Assembly (NCBI GenBank): GCA_902782805.1
Contig: CACZON010000139.1
Span: 1 to 21,034 of the forward strand
DNA from: Oscillospiraceae bacterium
Lineage (GTDB): Bacteria; Bacillota; Clostridia; Oscillospirales; Acutalibacteraceae
DNA: 21,034 bases
Direction of reading: 5' to 3'
In this document: positions 6,908 through 15,299 of the stretch, piece by piece
How positions within the stretch are numbered: the stretch's first letter is position 1
How the letters are laid out: each line of letters opens with the position of its first letter
The notes under the pieces: generated by a model
The model's database searches: none
The model's input: the letters and a program-made list of their open reading frames with translations, nothing else
What the model was told of the DNA's origin: nothing
Position numbers and translations under genes: made by a program

Positions 6908-7699
6908 ATGGTTATGGCCGCAATCACCAGCAGATATATCGATCTTCCGGGGATGAACAACACCCGCGACCTCGGCGGGATGCGCACGAAGGACGGCCGC
7001 ACGATCCGGCCGAACATGCTTTACCGCAGTTCGAAGCTCGGCGGGCTCCGGGATCCGGACTGGTTTACCCGAAACGTGAGCCTGGTGGTAGACATGCGCT
7101 CCTCCAGAGAAGCGGACGAGAATCCGGACCCCCGGATCCCCGGCGTTGAATATCTGCACCTGCCGATCTTCGAGGTGCAGGCTTCGGGCGTCACCCGCGA
7201 CCGCGAATCCGAGCGGCGGATGGCCGCGCCGGATCCGGAGACCGCGATCGCGCGCATGGCGGCGGTCTACGCCCGCTTCGTTTCCGACGATTTCTGCCTC
7301 TCCCAGTACCGCAGGTTTATCCGCCTGCTTTTCGAGCCGCGGGAGAAGGCCCTCCTCTGGCACTGCTCCGCCGGCAAGGACCGGACCGGAACCGGCGCGC
7401 TGTTCATCCAGGAGCTGCTGGGCGTGAGCCGGGAGGATATCATGGCCGACTACCTGATCACCAACGAATACATCAAGGACGAGGTCCGGCAGCTTGCCGA
7501 GCGGATCGCGGCGCAAGGCGGCGACGGTGAGGCCGCGAAAAAGGGAACGCTGGCGTTTTTGGACGCCAACGAACGATATCCGCTCGCTGTTTACGAGCAG
7601 GCGCAGGTGCGCTACGGGAGCTTTGATCGCTTCCTGAGGGAAGGCCTGGGCGTCAGCGACGCCGAACGCGAGGAGCTTCGGAGGCGGTATCTCGAATAA
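6908..7699 (+). CDS. Tyrosine-specific protein phosphatase (PF13350-type)
   Basis: A 263-residue cytoplasmic phosphatase. NTRDLGG (18-24) is the N-terminal mark of this family, and HCSAGKDRTG (152-161) is the P-loop with nucleophile Cys153 and Arg159; a conserved Asp-rich helix region follows (DYLITNEY, ~181-188). Members hydrolyse phosphotyrosine and, in some cases, phosphoinositides or other small phosphate esters, so the substrate is open. ATG 6908 is preceded by GGAGAAAGGA; a second in-frame ATG at 6914 is equally well placed. The reading frame continues upstream but lies before the predicted transcript start. The gene appears to be transcribed alone; no terminator was seen before the next promoter. 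Confidence 0.9.
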   Translation: MVMAAITSRYIDLPGMNNTRDLGGMRTKDGRTIRPNMLYRSSKLGGLRDPDWFTRNVSLVVDMRSSREADENPDPRIPGVEYLHLPIFEVQASGVTRDRESERRMAAPDPETAIARMAAVYARFVSDDFCLSQYRRFIRLLFEPREKALLWHCSAGKDRTGTGALFIQELLGVSREDIMADYLITNEYIKDEVRQLAERIAAQGGDGEAAKKGTLAFLDANERYPLAVYEQAQVRYGSFDRFLREGLGVSDAEREELRRRYLE

Positions 7700-7732
7700 A
7701 CCTCGAGCCGCAAGACTTTCTGCGCTTTATCC

Positions 7733-7761
7733 TTGACAAATCCGCAAAACCGCGCCACAAT
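7733..7761 (+). promoter_or_regulatory. Promoter of the aldo/keto reductase gene
   Basis: A consensus TTGACA (7733-7738), 17-base spacer and CACAAT (7756-7761) lie 30 bases before the start codon, which has AAAGGGGG as ribosome site. Confidence 0.7.
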
Positions 7762-7790
7762 AACAGTAACCAGATCAAAGGGGGATTACG

Positions 7791-8924
7791 ATGCGTTACA
7801 ACGATTTTCACGGTGAAAAAGTTTCTGCTCTGGGGTTCGGCTTCATGCGTCTGCCGGTCCTTCAGAACGACCAGTCCAAAATCGACATGCCCAAGGTCGA
7901 GGAGATGCTCCTCTACGCCGTTGAGCACGGCGTCAATTATTTCGATACCGCCTATCCCTACCACAACGGCTTTTCCGAGGTTGCCCTCGGCGAGCTCCTC
8001 GAGCGGAACGGCCTGCGCGACAAGGTCAACATCGCTACCAAGCTCTTTACGCTGGAGATCGGCCGCCCGGGCTTCGATCCGGAGAAGATGTTCGCAACGC
8101 AGCTGGAACGTCTGAAAACGGACCATATCGATTACTATCTGATCCACGGGCTCCACGGCGACCAGTGGGAACGGCTGAAAAACGATTACAACATCCTCGA
8201 ATTCCTCGCCGAAAAGCGCCGGACGGGCGCGATCCGCCATATGGGCTTTTCGTTCCATGATTCCTACGAAGCGTTCGTGAAGCTGCTCGACGATTACGAT
8301 TGGGAATTCGCGCAGATCCAATATAACTATCTGGATCACGAGATTCAGGCCGGCGACCGCGGCATGCGCTCCGCGCAGGAGCGCGGGATCCCGCTGAACA
8401 TCATGGAACCCGTCAAGGGCGGCAACCTGATCTTCCCGGATTACCCCGCGATTGACCGGATTCGCGAGAAATACGGGATCACCGAATCCAACGCGGAGCT
8501 GGCGCTGCGCTACGTTTTCGACAAGGAAAACCTCAACGCGGTCCTTTCCGGCATGAGTACGCTGGAGCAGGTCAAGGAAAACATCGCGATCACCGAGCGC
8601 GCCGGCGTCGGCTGCCTTACGGAGAACGAAAAAGCCTGCATCGAAGAGATCCGTATCTATCTCGAAACGGTTCCCTCCATTCCCTGCACCGCCTGCCGCT
8701 ACTGCGTCGCGGGCTGCCCCCAGCAGATTCAGATCCCCTCGGCGTTCTCCTGCTACAATACCGCCGTCAAATTCGGCAACAAGGCCGCCCAGCTTCGTTC
8801 CTACAACCGCAGCTGCTCCAACCTCGCCGACTGCCTCGAGTGCGGCCAGTGCGTCGAGGCCTGCCCGCAGCATCTGGAAATTCCGCAGCTGCTCCAAAAA
8901 GTCCGCTCGTATTTTGAAGACTGA
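7791..8924 (+). CDS. Aldo/keto reductase with C-terminal double 4Fe-4S domain
   Basis: A 377-residue cytoplasmic oxidoreductase. The N-terminal TIM barrel (1-~285) has the aldo/keto reductase tetrad Asp52, Tyr57 (in FDTAYPY), Lys84 (in IATK) and His119 (in LIHG). The C-terminal part has two CxxCxxCxxxC motifs, Cys299/302/305/309 and Cys348/351/354/358, each expected to hold a 4Fe-4S cluster. This architecture is common in anaerobic Firmicutes and archaea, where the clusters may link the barrel to ferredoxin-type electron transfer; the physiological substrate is generally unknown. It has its own promoter and a strong terminator just after it, so it is a single-gene unit. Confidence 0.95.
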   Translation: MRYNDFHGEKVSALGFGFMRLPVLQNDQSKIDMPKVEEMLLYAVEHGVNYFDTAYPYHNGFSEVALGELLERNGLRDKVNIATKLFTLEIGRPGFDPEKMFATQLERLKTDHIDYYLIHGLHGDQWERLKNDYNILEFLAEKRRTGAIRHMGFSFHDSYEAFVKLLDDYDWEFAQIQYNYLDHEIQAGDRGMRSAQERGIPLNIMEPVKGGNLIFPDYPAIDRIREKYGITESNAELALRYVFDKENLNAVLSGMSTLEQVKENIAITERAGVGCLTENEKACIEEIRIYLETVPSIPCTACRYCVAGCPQQIQIPSAFSCYNTAVKFGNKAAQLRSYNRSCSNLADCLECGQCVEACPQHLEIPQLLQKVRSYFED

Positions 8925-8943
8925 GAAAACGCCGAAACGGCCT

Positions 8944-8974
8944 GCCGCCCGCGAAATCGCGGGCGGCTTTTTTT
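8944..8974 (+). terminator. Intrinsic terminator after the aldo/keto reductase gene
   Basis: A 10-bp perfect GC-rich stem (GCCGCCCGCG / CGCGGGCGGC) with an AAAT loop is followed by seven T residues, 20 bases after the stop codon. Confidence 0.95.
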
Positions 8975-9043
8975 GAGGAGAAGGCAACTTCGTTTTACAG
9001 AAACGGCACGGGCGGAATTTTCTTGGTTTTTTCCATAAAAAGC

Positions 9044-9072
9044 TGGATAATTTCGCCGGAATACAGTATAAT
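9044..9072 (+). promoter_or_regulatory. Promoter of the FAD oxidoreductase gene
   Basis: TGGATA (9044-9049), 17-base spacer and a perfect TATAAT (9067-9072). The leader to the ATG at 9159 is about 80 bases; I see no clear riboswitch fold in it. Confidence 0.65.
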
Positions 9073-9158
9073 GTTCACAAGAAGTTCTCTAAGAAAATCA
9101 CGGTTCAGGCAGCAAGAGCCGTCACCCTTGATCTTACAATCAATCGGAGGTAAAAAGC

Positions 9159-10688
9159 ATGAGAGCAAAGACCTATTTCGAGCCCCAGACAACGATCCCC
9201 ATTTACGACGAATGTGACGTTCTCGTAGTAGGCGGCGGCGCTGCCGGCCACAGCGCGGCGATTGCCGCGGCCCGGGCAGGCTGCAAAAACGTGATCCTGA
9301 TGGAGCGCTACGGCTACTGCGGCGGCGACGTCACCGGCGGCTACGTGCTGCTGATCCCTAACCTCTCCTTCCACGACAAGATCTTCGTTCGCGGATTGCA
9401 GGAGGAATGGTTCACCCGCCTTTCGAAGATCCCCGGCGCCGTTGCCGGACCGCCGCCGGAGCTCACCGGCAGCACCGATCCTCTGCTCATGAAGTATTAC
9501 CGGGGCGTCGGCGGCGCCACCCGCGACCGCATCTGCCACGGCTTTATGGTAGAACCCAATCAGATGAAAATCGAGATGGACGTTATGCTCAACGAGCATG
9601 CGGATTCCATCCGGGTCCTGTATCACAGCTGGGGCACCAAGCCCATTATGGAAGGCAGCGTCTGCAAGGGCGTTATTTTCGAGAGCAAGCAGGGCCGCCA
9701 GGCGGTTCTTGCCAAGGTCGTGATCGACGCGACCGGCGACGCGGATCTCTGTCGTCTCTCCGGAGCGCCTACCTCCTCCGCGATCGATGACGAATGCCGC
9801 TGCTCCTCGACCGCGCTTGTTTACCGCATCGGCGGCTTCAGCAAAAAAGCCTTCAACGAATGGATGCAGAAATATCCGCAGGACGCCCGCGTCCTGAACA
9901 ACGCCGTCGCCGAAATCCACGGCTTCCGCGCCGGCATGATCGACGGCCCGACCGACAACGTCAGCTGGATGAACAACTGGCAGCCCAAGCACGACTGCTC
10001 GAAGATTGCCGATCAGACCGATACCGAGATGAAAACGCGCCTCGCGATCCGCAAGGTGGTCGAATACTACCGGATCGCCTGCCCGGAGATCTTCAAGGAC
10101 GCTTATCTTTACGACATCGCGCCGCAGCTCGGCACCAGAGGCTCTCACCGCATCGTCGGTGAATACGTCATCTCCTCGAACGACTGGGCTTTCCCGAAGG
10201 AGCACGACGACTGCATCGCCTGGCACTGCACCGTCGACACGCTCAACGACAACGCGCCGATTGAGATTCCGTATCGCTCGATCCTGCCGCAGAAGGTTGA
10301 AAACATCCTCGCCCCCGGCCGGCATATCTCGGCGGACCGCATCGCAATCGACAACGTCAACCTGATCCCGCAATGCGTCGGCACCGGCCAGGCCGCGGGT
10401 GTAGCCGCCGCCGTGATCGTTGCGGACAAGAGCAGTACCCATACCGTCGATATCCGGAAGGTTCAGGATATTCTGGCCGGCGAGCAGGACGTCCCGCTGC
10501 CCAGAAACGCCCATACCGACCCGAGCTACATGGAGTGCCTCGTCGCACACGAATACGGGCTCTATACCGAAGCGGCCAAAAAGGCCCGCGAAGCGAAGGA
10601 CGCCGCGAGCGTCTACCGTCACTGGACGCTTTCCGGCGGCGCCGGAAACGCCGGCGCGGAAAAGAAGGATTCTGCCGAAAACCGCTGA
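9159..10688 (+). CDS. FAD-dependent oxidoreductase (FAD_oxidored, PF12831-type)
   Basis: A 509-residue flavoprotein. VLVVGGGAAGHSAA (21-34) is the dinucleotide-binding Rossmann motif, with the ribose-binding Glu at 49 (LMERYG). ATGDADL (~190-196) is the second FAD contact region, and APGRHISAD with NVNLIPQCVGTGQAAG near residues 385-412 is the C-terminal flavin-binding part. Members of this family oxidise or reduce varied small molecules; the substrate is not readable here. The tail (~470-509) is low-complexity and Ala/Lys-rich. The GGAGG ribosome site is well placed before ATG 9159. The gene has its own promoter and ends in a terminator; it lies ahead of a D-2-hydroxyacid dehydrogenase, but a joint pathway is not demonstrated. 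Confidence 0.88.
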   Translation: MRAKTYFEPQTTIPIYDECDVLVVGGGAAGHSAAIAAARAGCKNVILMERYGYCGGDVTGGYVLLIPNLSFHDKIFVRGLQEEWFTRLSKIPGAVAGPPPELTGSTDPLLMKYYRGVGGATRDRICHGFMVEPNQMKIEMDVMLNEHADSIRVLYHSWGTKPIMEGSVCKGVIFESKQGRQAVLAKVVIDATGDADLCRLSGAPTSSAIDDECRCSSTALVYRIGGFSKKAFNEWMQKYPQDARVLNNAVAEIHGFRAGMIDGPTDNVSWMNNWQPKHDCSKIADQTDTEMKTRLAIRKVVEYYRIACPEIFKDAYLYDIAPQLGTRGSHRIVGEYVISSNDWAFPKEHDDCIAWHCTVDTLNDNAPIEIPYRSILPQKVENILAPGRHISADRIAIDNVNLIPQCVGTGQAAGVAAAVIVADKSSTHTVDIRKVQDILAGEQDVPLPRNAHTDPSYMECLVAHEYGLYTEAAKKAREAKDAASVYRHWTLSGGAGNAGAEKKDSAENR

Positions 10689-10729
10689 GTTTTCGGGAAA
10701 CGAATCCGGAAGAACGTTCTTGTTTTCAG

Positions 10730-10756
10730 AAAACGCGGAGCTCTTCCGCGTTTTTT
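10730..10756 (+). terminator. Intrinsic terminator after the FAD oxidoreductase gene
   Basis: AAAACGCGGA (10730-10739) pairs with TCCGCGTTTT (10745-10754) around a 5-base loop and continues into a T run. It ends only 38 bases before the next start codon, so it may act as an attenuator for the following gene. Confidence 0.85.
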
Positions 10757-10794
10757 GAACGGTTCGGGTTGAATTTTCAAAAAGGAGAAACTCT

Positions 10795-11790
10795 ATGAAG
10801 CTGCTTCATATCGGCAAAGCCGGAAATATCGAGCGGTTCGCCGCTGCGGACAGTTTTCTGTTCGAGCTCGAGCGGGTGGAAGCCCCGATCGGGCTGAGCG
10901 TACAGGAATATCTCACGGCCGCGGGGGACGCTCAGTTCATCGTTGCCGACGCGATCGGCGAGGTACCCGGCGCGCTGATCGAACGGATGCCGAATCTGCG
11001 CCTGATCCATTCGGAAGGCGTCGCCTATAACCGGATCGATCTGGAAATGGCAAGAAAACGGCGCGTCTACGTCTGCAACAGCAAGGGAATGAATTCCGCC
11101 GCGGTGGCGGAACAGACCGTACTGCTGATGCTGGGCATGCTCCGCGATCTCGTCGGCGGAGACCGCGCCGTCCGCGCCGGAGCGCAGATCCGGGTCAAAG
11201 AAGGCTATATGCAGCGCGGAGATCTGCGGGAGCTTGCCGACTGCTCCGCGGGGCTCGTCGGATTCGGCGATATCGCCCGAAAAGTCGCCGCGCTGCTCAA
11301 AGCGTTCGGCGTCAGGAAAATCTACTGCACGGATCTGTTCCCGCTCTCTCCGACGCAGCAGGCACAATTCGGGGTAACGTTCTGCAGCCTTGAGACCCTT
11401 CTCGCCGAAAGCGATCTCGTCAGCCTCCACGTTCCGGTCAGCCCCGATACGGAAAAAATGGCGGGAAAAGCATTCTTTGCGAAGATGAAGGACGGCGCGA
11501 TGCTGATCAATACGGCGCGCGGGGAGCTGGTCGACGACGAAGCCCTGATCGAAGCGCTCGCATCCGGGAAGCTCTCGAAAGCGGCGCTCGATACGCTCGA
11601 TTTCGAGCCGGTTTTGCCGGATCACCCGCTGCTCCGGGCGCCAAAGGACGTTTCGGACAAGCTGCTGTTCAGCCCGCATATCGCGGGGATCACGGCTTCG
11701 AGCTTCCGCCGCAGCTACGAAATGATTGCGGAAGACCTTCGCGACGCTGCGGAAGGCCGCAGGCCGAAACGGGTGGTCAACCCCTGGTAA
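10795..11790 (+). CDS. D-isomer-specific 2-hydroxyacid dehydrogenase (NAD-dependent)
   Basis: A 331-residue cytoplasmic enzyme interconverting a 2-oxoacid and a D-2-hydroxyacid with NAD(H). The Rossmann motif is GLVGFGDIA (~153-161), with Ala where the third Gly is common; the acidic residue after the second strand (Asp180) favours NAD over NADP. Catalytic residues are Arg242 (NTARGELVD), Glu271 (DFEP) and His295 (SPHIAG). Residues 1-~100 plus the C-terminus form the substrate domain, which does not identify the substrate. AAAAAGGAG precedes the ATG. The 38-base space after the upstream terminator leaves no room for a clear promoter. A bidirectional terminator follows about 100 bases downstream. 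Confidence 0.92.
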   Translation: MKLLHIGKAGNIERFAAADSFLFELERVEAPIGLSVQEYLTAAGDAQFIVADAIGEVPGALIERMPNLRLIHSEGVAYNRIDLEMARKRRVYVCNSKGMNSAAVAEQTVLLMLGMLRDLVGGDRAVRAGAQIRVKEGYMQRGDLRELADCSAGLVGFGDIARKVAALLKAFGVRKIYCTDLFPLSPTQQAQFGVTFCSLETLLAESDLVSLHVPVSPDTEKMAGKAFFAKMKDGAMLINTARGELVDDEALIEALASGKLSKAALDTLDFEPVLPDHPLLRAPKDVSDKLLFSPHIAGITASSFRRSYEMIAEDLRDAAEGRRPKRVVNPW

Positions 11791-11893
11791 AACGGTCGGT
11801 TCAAACCGGAAAAGGCCCGAAAAGGCTCTTTTGCGGCGCCGGCGGCAACGAACTTTTGGGATATAAAGGAAACGATCCAAAAGAAACGATAAA

Positions 11894-11932
11894 AAAAGCA
11901 CCTGCTTTTTGCAGGTGCTTTTCTGTTTTTTT
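11894..11932. terminator. Bidirectional terminator between the dehydrogenase and folD genes
   Basis: AAAAGCACCTGC (11894-11905) pairs perfectly with GCAGGTGCTTTT (11911-11922) around a T5 loop. A-rich and T-rich flanks on both sides let it work for the plus-strand dehydrogenase gene and for the minus-strand fhs-fchA-folD operon. Confidence 0.93.
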
Positions 11933-11947
11933 GCGGCCTGAACGGGA

Positions 11948-12925
11948 TCAGATCAGATGATTCTGAATCTTGCAGGCTTTGATCACGTTGCGCACGAGGA
12001 TCGCGGAGGTGATGCTTCCGACGCCGGGCACCGGAGTCTTCCAGGACGCCTTTTCCTCGACGTCCGCAGAGGAGCTGCCGAGGGTGATCGTCTTCTGCTT
12101 ACCGGTTTTCTCGTTGATGATCGGATTGCCGTTTTCATCGAACGCTTTCTCACGGATGACGGCGGCGTCGATGACGATCGCGCCGTCGGCGATCATATCC
12201 GCCGTAAGGGTATCCTTAAACGGCGTTGCAACGATGACAACGTCCGCGCGCTTGATATAATCGTTCTTGACCTCGGCATGGGTCAGATGGTGGACGATCG
12301 AGACGGTCGCAAAGCGGTTGGTCAGCATCATCGAAAGCGGCTTGCCGATCAGGTTCGAGTTATTGATGACGCAGACGTCGAGTCCGCAGCAGACGTCGTC
12401 TTCCTGGCCGGGCTTCGCCATCGCGAGCGGCGCGTATTTTTTGCGGGTGTGGGCCTTGATCTCTTCGGCATAATAATCGATGACCGCCATGATCGCTTCC
12501 GCCGTGCAGGGATTGAGACCGGTCGGATCGTTGATGACGACCTTGCCCATGTTCTCCGTCGTTGTGGAATCGCAGTCCTTGACCGCGCTGAGGTTCATCG
12601 AAATCGCGACCGTTTCATCGATATTGTCGAGCGGACGGAACGCCAGGATGCCGTTGATTGCGGGATCGGCGTTGATCTCGCGGATCTTTTTGATATAATC
12701 CTCCTGGGAAACGTCTGCCGGGAGCGCGAATACTTCTACGTCGATATTCGCTTCCTGCATCGCCTTCGTCGCGCCTTTCTCATAGGAAAGGTCCGGTCCC
12801 TTTTCGCCGACGCGAAGAATCGCGAGCTTCGGGACGATCCCTTTTGCGCGAAGCGCATCTGCCTGTACGCGGCAATCTTCCTTGATCGCTTCCGCTACTT
12901 TCTTGCAATCGAGTACCTGAGCCAT
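11948..12925 (-). CDS. folD: Methylene-THF dehydrogenase FolD, divergent, possibly without cyclohydrolase activity
   Basis: A 325-residue enzyme (typical FolD ~285) of the methyl branch, interconverting methenyl-THF and methylene-THF with NAD(P). The active-site Tyr48, the KDCD segment (116-119), PCT (~139-141), the nucleotide-binding NNSNLIGKPL (188-197) and the TPVPGVGSIT end (297-306) identify it. Aligned without gaps to E. coli FolD, the catalytic Lys54 falls on Ala52 (Lys50 and Lys54 flank it), and Gln98 of the QLPLP motif falls in AFRPLD (Phe96). Both are needed for the cyclohydrolase step in canonical enzymes, and yeast Mtd1, which is dehydrogenase-only, also lacks them. With fchA next door, a dehydrogenase-only role is inferred. 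Extra length sits around 157-180 and 262-292. AAAGGAGA precedes the ATG; it is the last gene of the minus-strand operon. Confidence 0.93.
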   Translation of the reverse strand: MAQVLDCKKVAEAIKEDCRVQADALRAKGIVPKLAILRVGEKGPDLSYEKGATKAMQEANIDVEVFALPADVSQEDYIKKIREINADPAINGILAFRPLDNIDETVAISMNLSAVKDCDSTTTENMGKVVINDPTGLNPCTAEAIMAVIDYYAEEIKAHTRKKYAPLAMAKPGQEDDVCCGLDVCVINNSNLIGKPLSMMLTNRFATVSIVHHLTHAEVKNDYIKRADVVIVATPFKDTLTADMIADGAIVIDAAVIREKAFDENGNPIINEKTGKQKTITLGSSSADVEEKASWKTPVPGVGSITSAILVRNVIKACKIQNHLI

Positions 12926-12967
12926 AGTTTTTCTCCTTTATCCAGATTCGTTTTGGTTCCCGTAAAA

Positions 12968-13603
12968 TTAATATGCGAGCTGCGCAGCAACGTTCGCATA
13001 GATCTCATCCGCGAGCTTTTCGCCCGTTTCGAGGATCGGTTTGAGCTCTTTTTCCACCCCGGCGATAAACTCCGCATCGTGGATGGATTTGAGGTTGATC
13101 ATCACGTTGAGCCAGCCGCACTGCATCGCGGCCTTGAGGCAAAGCACGCCGCAGCCGACGTCGGAAACAGCGAGTTTCGAGCCCTTTACCGCGAGCTCCT
13201 CGTGGAGCAGGATCGCCTCGTAAGCCAAACGGACGATCTCGATCGGCGCGGTGACGGCGACTTTCAGCGCCGCCTGCATTTTTTCTTCTTTCACCGCTTT
13301 TTCCTCCTCGGTGGAGGACGGAAGTCCGTAGCACTTCGAGAGCGGATAGAAATTTTCTGCGTCACGGTCGATCTGCGCCATCAGCTCGTCCATCAGCTTC
13401 CGCGCTTTCGCGACAATCCGCGCAATGTCTTCTTCGTACTGGGCATATCTTTTTTTGCCTGCGGTCAGATTGCAGACCATCCCCGCGAGGGCGGCGCCGA
13501 TGCTGCCGACCAGCGCGGCGACTCCTCCGCCGCCGGGAACCGGAGCGGAGGAAAACGTCTCAGCTGCAAACTTTTCGCAGGACCACTGCGGAATATTACT
13601 CAT
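12968..13603 (-). CDS. fchA: Methenyl-THF cyclohydrolase FchA
   Basis: A 211-residue protein of the formiminotransferase-cyclodeaminase/FchA family (PF04961) that hydrates methenyl-THF, or in the acetogenic direction closes formyl-THF to methenyl-THF. Family marks are the early PVPGGGGVAALVGSIGAALAGMV stretch (~21-44) and a mostly helical body. The length is normal for stand-alone FchA. The start at 13601-13603 (MSNIPQW) has AGAGGA upstream; an 18-codon extension would run into fhs and is rejected. It lies 19 bases after fhs and 42 before folD, so it is the middle gene of fhs-fchA-folD, an order also known for Acetobacterium woodii. Confidence 0.94.
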   Translation of the reverse strand: MSNIPQWSCEKFAAETFSSAPVPGGGGVAALVGSIGAALAGMVCNLTAGKKRYAQYEEDIARIVAKARKLMDELMAQIDRDAENFYPLSKCYGLPSSTEEEKAVKEEKMQAALKVAVTAPIEIVRLAYEAILLHEELAVKGSKLAVSDVGCGVLCLKAAMQCGWLNVMINLKSIHDAEFIAGVEKELKPILETGEKLADEIYANVAAQLAY

Positions 13604-13622
13604 CGTATGAAATCCTCTTTTA

Positions 13623-15299
13623 TCAGAACAAGCCGGAGATCTTTCCGTTGTTGTCAACGTCGATCTTCTCGGCGGCCGGGACCTTCGGCAGGCCGGGCAT
13701 CTTCATGATGTCGCCGGTCAGCGCAACGATGAAGCCCGCGCCGGCGGAAACCGTGACGGAACGGATCGTGATCTCAAATCCGGTCGGTCTTCCGAGCTTC
13801 GTCTGGTCGTCGGTCAGCGAATACTGCGTCTTTGCCATGCAGATCGGCAGGTTGCCGAATCCGAGTTTCTCGAGGTTCGCGATCTCGCGGTTCGCGCTGC
13901 CGGCATAGGTAACGCCGTCGGCGCCGTAGATCTTGGTAGCGATCGCTTTGATCTTTTCCTTGATCGGCAGGTCGACGTCATAGGAGAATTTGAACTCGTT
14001 CGGCTGATCGCAGAGGCGAATGACTTCCTTCGCGAGCTCGATGCCGCCTTCGCCGCCTTTGCCCCAGACTTCGCAGAGCTTGACGTTGACGCCCAGTTCC
14101 GCGCACTTCTTCTCGACGAGCGCGATCTCGGCGTCCGTATCGTTGACGAAACGGTTGAGGGCAACGACTGCGGGCAGTCCGAATACCTTCGTGATATTTT
14201 CAACGTGCTTGAGCAGGTTCGGAAGGCCCTTTTCAAGCGCTTCGAGGTTCTCTTTGCCGACCTCGGCCTTCGGGACGCCGCCGTTGTATTTGAGCGCCTT
14301 AATGGTCGCAACGATGATCACCGCATCCGGGCGCAGACCCGTAAGACGGCACTTGATGTCGAGGAATTTCTCCGCGCCGAGATCCGCGCCGAATCCGGCT
14401 TCGGTTACGACGTAGTCGCCGAAATGCAGCGCCATTCTCGTTGCCATAACGGAGTTGCAGCCGTGGGCGATGTTCGCGAACGGTCCGCCGTGGACGAACG
14501 CCGGCGTACCTTCCAGCGTCTGAACCAGGTTCGGCTTGAGCGCGTCCTTGAGGAGCGCGGCCATAGCGCCCTGCGCGTGCAGCTGACCGGCGGTAACGGC
14601 GTTGCCCTTGCGGTCGTAAGCGACGACGATGCGCGCGAAGCGCTCCTTCAGGTCGTCGATGCCGGTTGCCAGGCAGAACGCGGCCATGATTTCCGACGCG
14701 ACGGTGATGTCGAATCCGTCTTAACGCGGAACGCCCTGCGTCCGGCCGCCGAGTCCGTCGACGACGGCGCGAAGCTGGCGGTCGTTCATATCGACGCAGC
14801 GTCTCCAAACGATGCGGCGGGTATCGATATCAAGTTCGTTGCCCTGATAAATATGGTTGTCGAGCATCGCGGCGAGCAGGTTGTTTGCCGCGCCGATCGC
14901 GTGGAAGTCGCCGGTGAAATGGAGGTTGATGTCTTCCATCGGAACAACCTGTGCGTAGCCGCCGCCGGCAGCGCCGCCTTTGACGCCGAAGACCGGGCCG
15001 AGGGAAGGTTCACGCAGCGCGATAACGGTTTTTTTGCCGAGGCGCGAGAGCGCGTCGCCGGTACCGACCGTAATGGTGGTTTTGCCTTCGCCCGCGGGGG
15101 TGGGGTTGATCGCGGTAACGAGGATCAGCTTCGCCTTATGGCCGGGGCGCTCGTTTTTGAGCAGATTATAGTCGACTTTTGCTTTGTATTTGCCGTAGTA
15201 CTCGATGTCATCCTCGGTCAGGCCGAGTTTTGCAGCAACTTCTTTGATATGAAGAGGAGTTGCTTCCTGTGCGATTTCGATGTCGCTTTTGAATCCCAT
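13623..15299 (-). pseudogene. fhs: Formate-tetrahydrofolate ligase Fhs, interrupted by an in-frame TAA
   Basis: The ATP-dependent enzyme forming 10-formyl-THF from formate, first step of the methyl branch. Read through, the frame gives 558 codons, the normal size. Residues 67-75 (TPAGEGKTT) form the ATP-binding loop; later marks are GTPAFVHGGPFANIAHG and VATIKALKYNGG. Codon 193 is TAA at 14721-14723, inside GVPR-stop-DGFDITVASE, where the family has GVPREDGF. Upstream and downstream parts are in the same frame with no other damage, so a single GAA-to-TAA change explains everything. It may be a recent mutation, a sequencing or assembly error, or a strain variant; read-through is less likely. 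The downstream half has no ribosome site at its first ATG (14687), so two working pieces are unlikely. First gene of the minus-strand operon, from a consensus promoter. Confidence 0.9.
14721..14723 (-). other. In-frame TAA replacing a conserved Glu codon in fhs
   Basis: Plus-strand TTA here reads TAA on the coding strand, where TTC (GAA, Glu) is expected. The codons on either side are intact and conserved in the family. Confidence 0.9.

Noticed and set aside
7653..8987. Minus-strand open frame antisense to the aldo/keto reductase gene
   Set aside because: The plus strand has all catalytic and Fe-S residues plus promoter and terminator; the antisense product has no known domain.
9105..10622. 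Minus-strand open frame antisense to the FAD oxidoreductase gene
   Set aside because: No domain or ribosome site; the sense gene is complete.
11957..13708. Long plus-strand open frame across folD and fchA
   Set aside because: Antisense to two well-recognised genes; the translation is rich in Arg/Asp/His as expected of a GC-driven shadow and matches no family.
14687..14723. Frameshift in fhs
   Set aside because: The halves before and after the stop are in the same frame, and the codons between TAA and the next ATG (DGFDITVASEI) continue the family sequence, so it is a nonsense codon, not an indel.
14721..14723. Stop-codon reassignment or programmed recoding in fhs
   Set aside because: TAA ends other genes here (barstar, fchA, metV), so it is not reassigned; no recoding structure was recognised around it.
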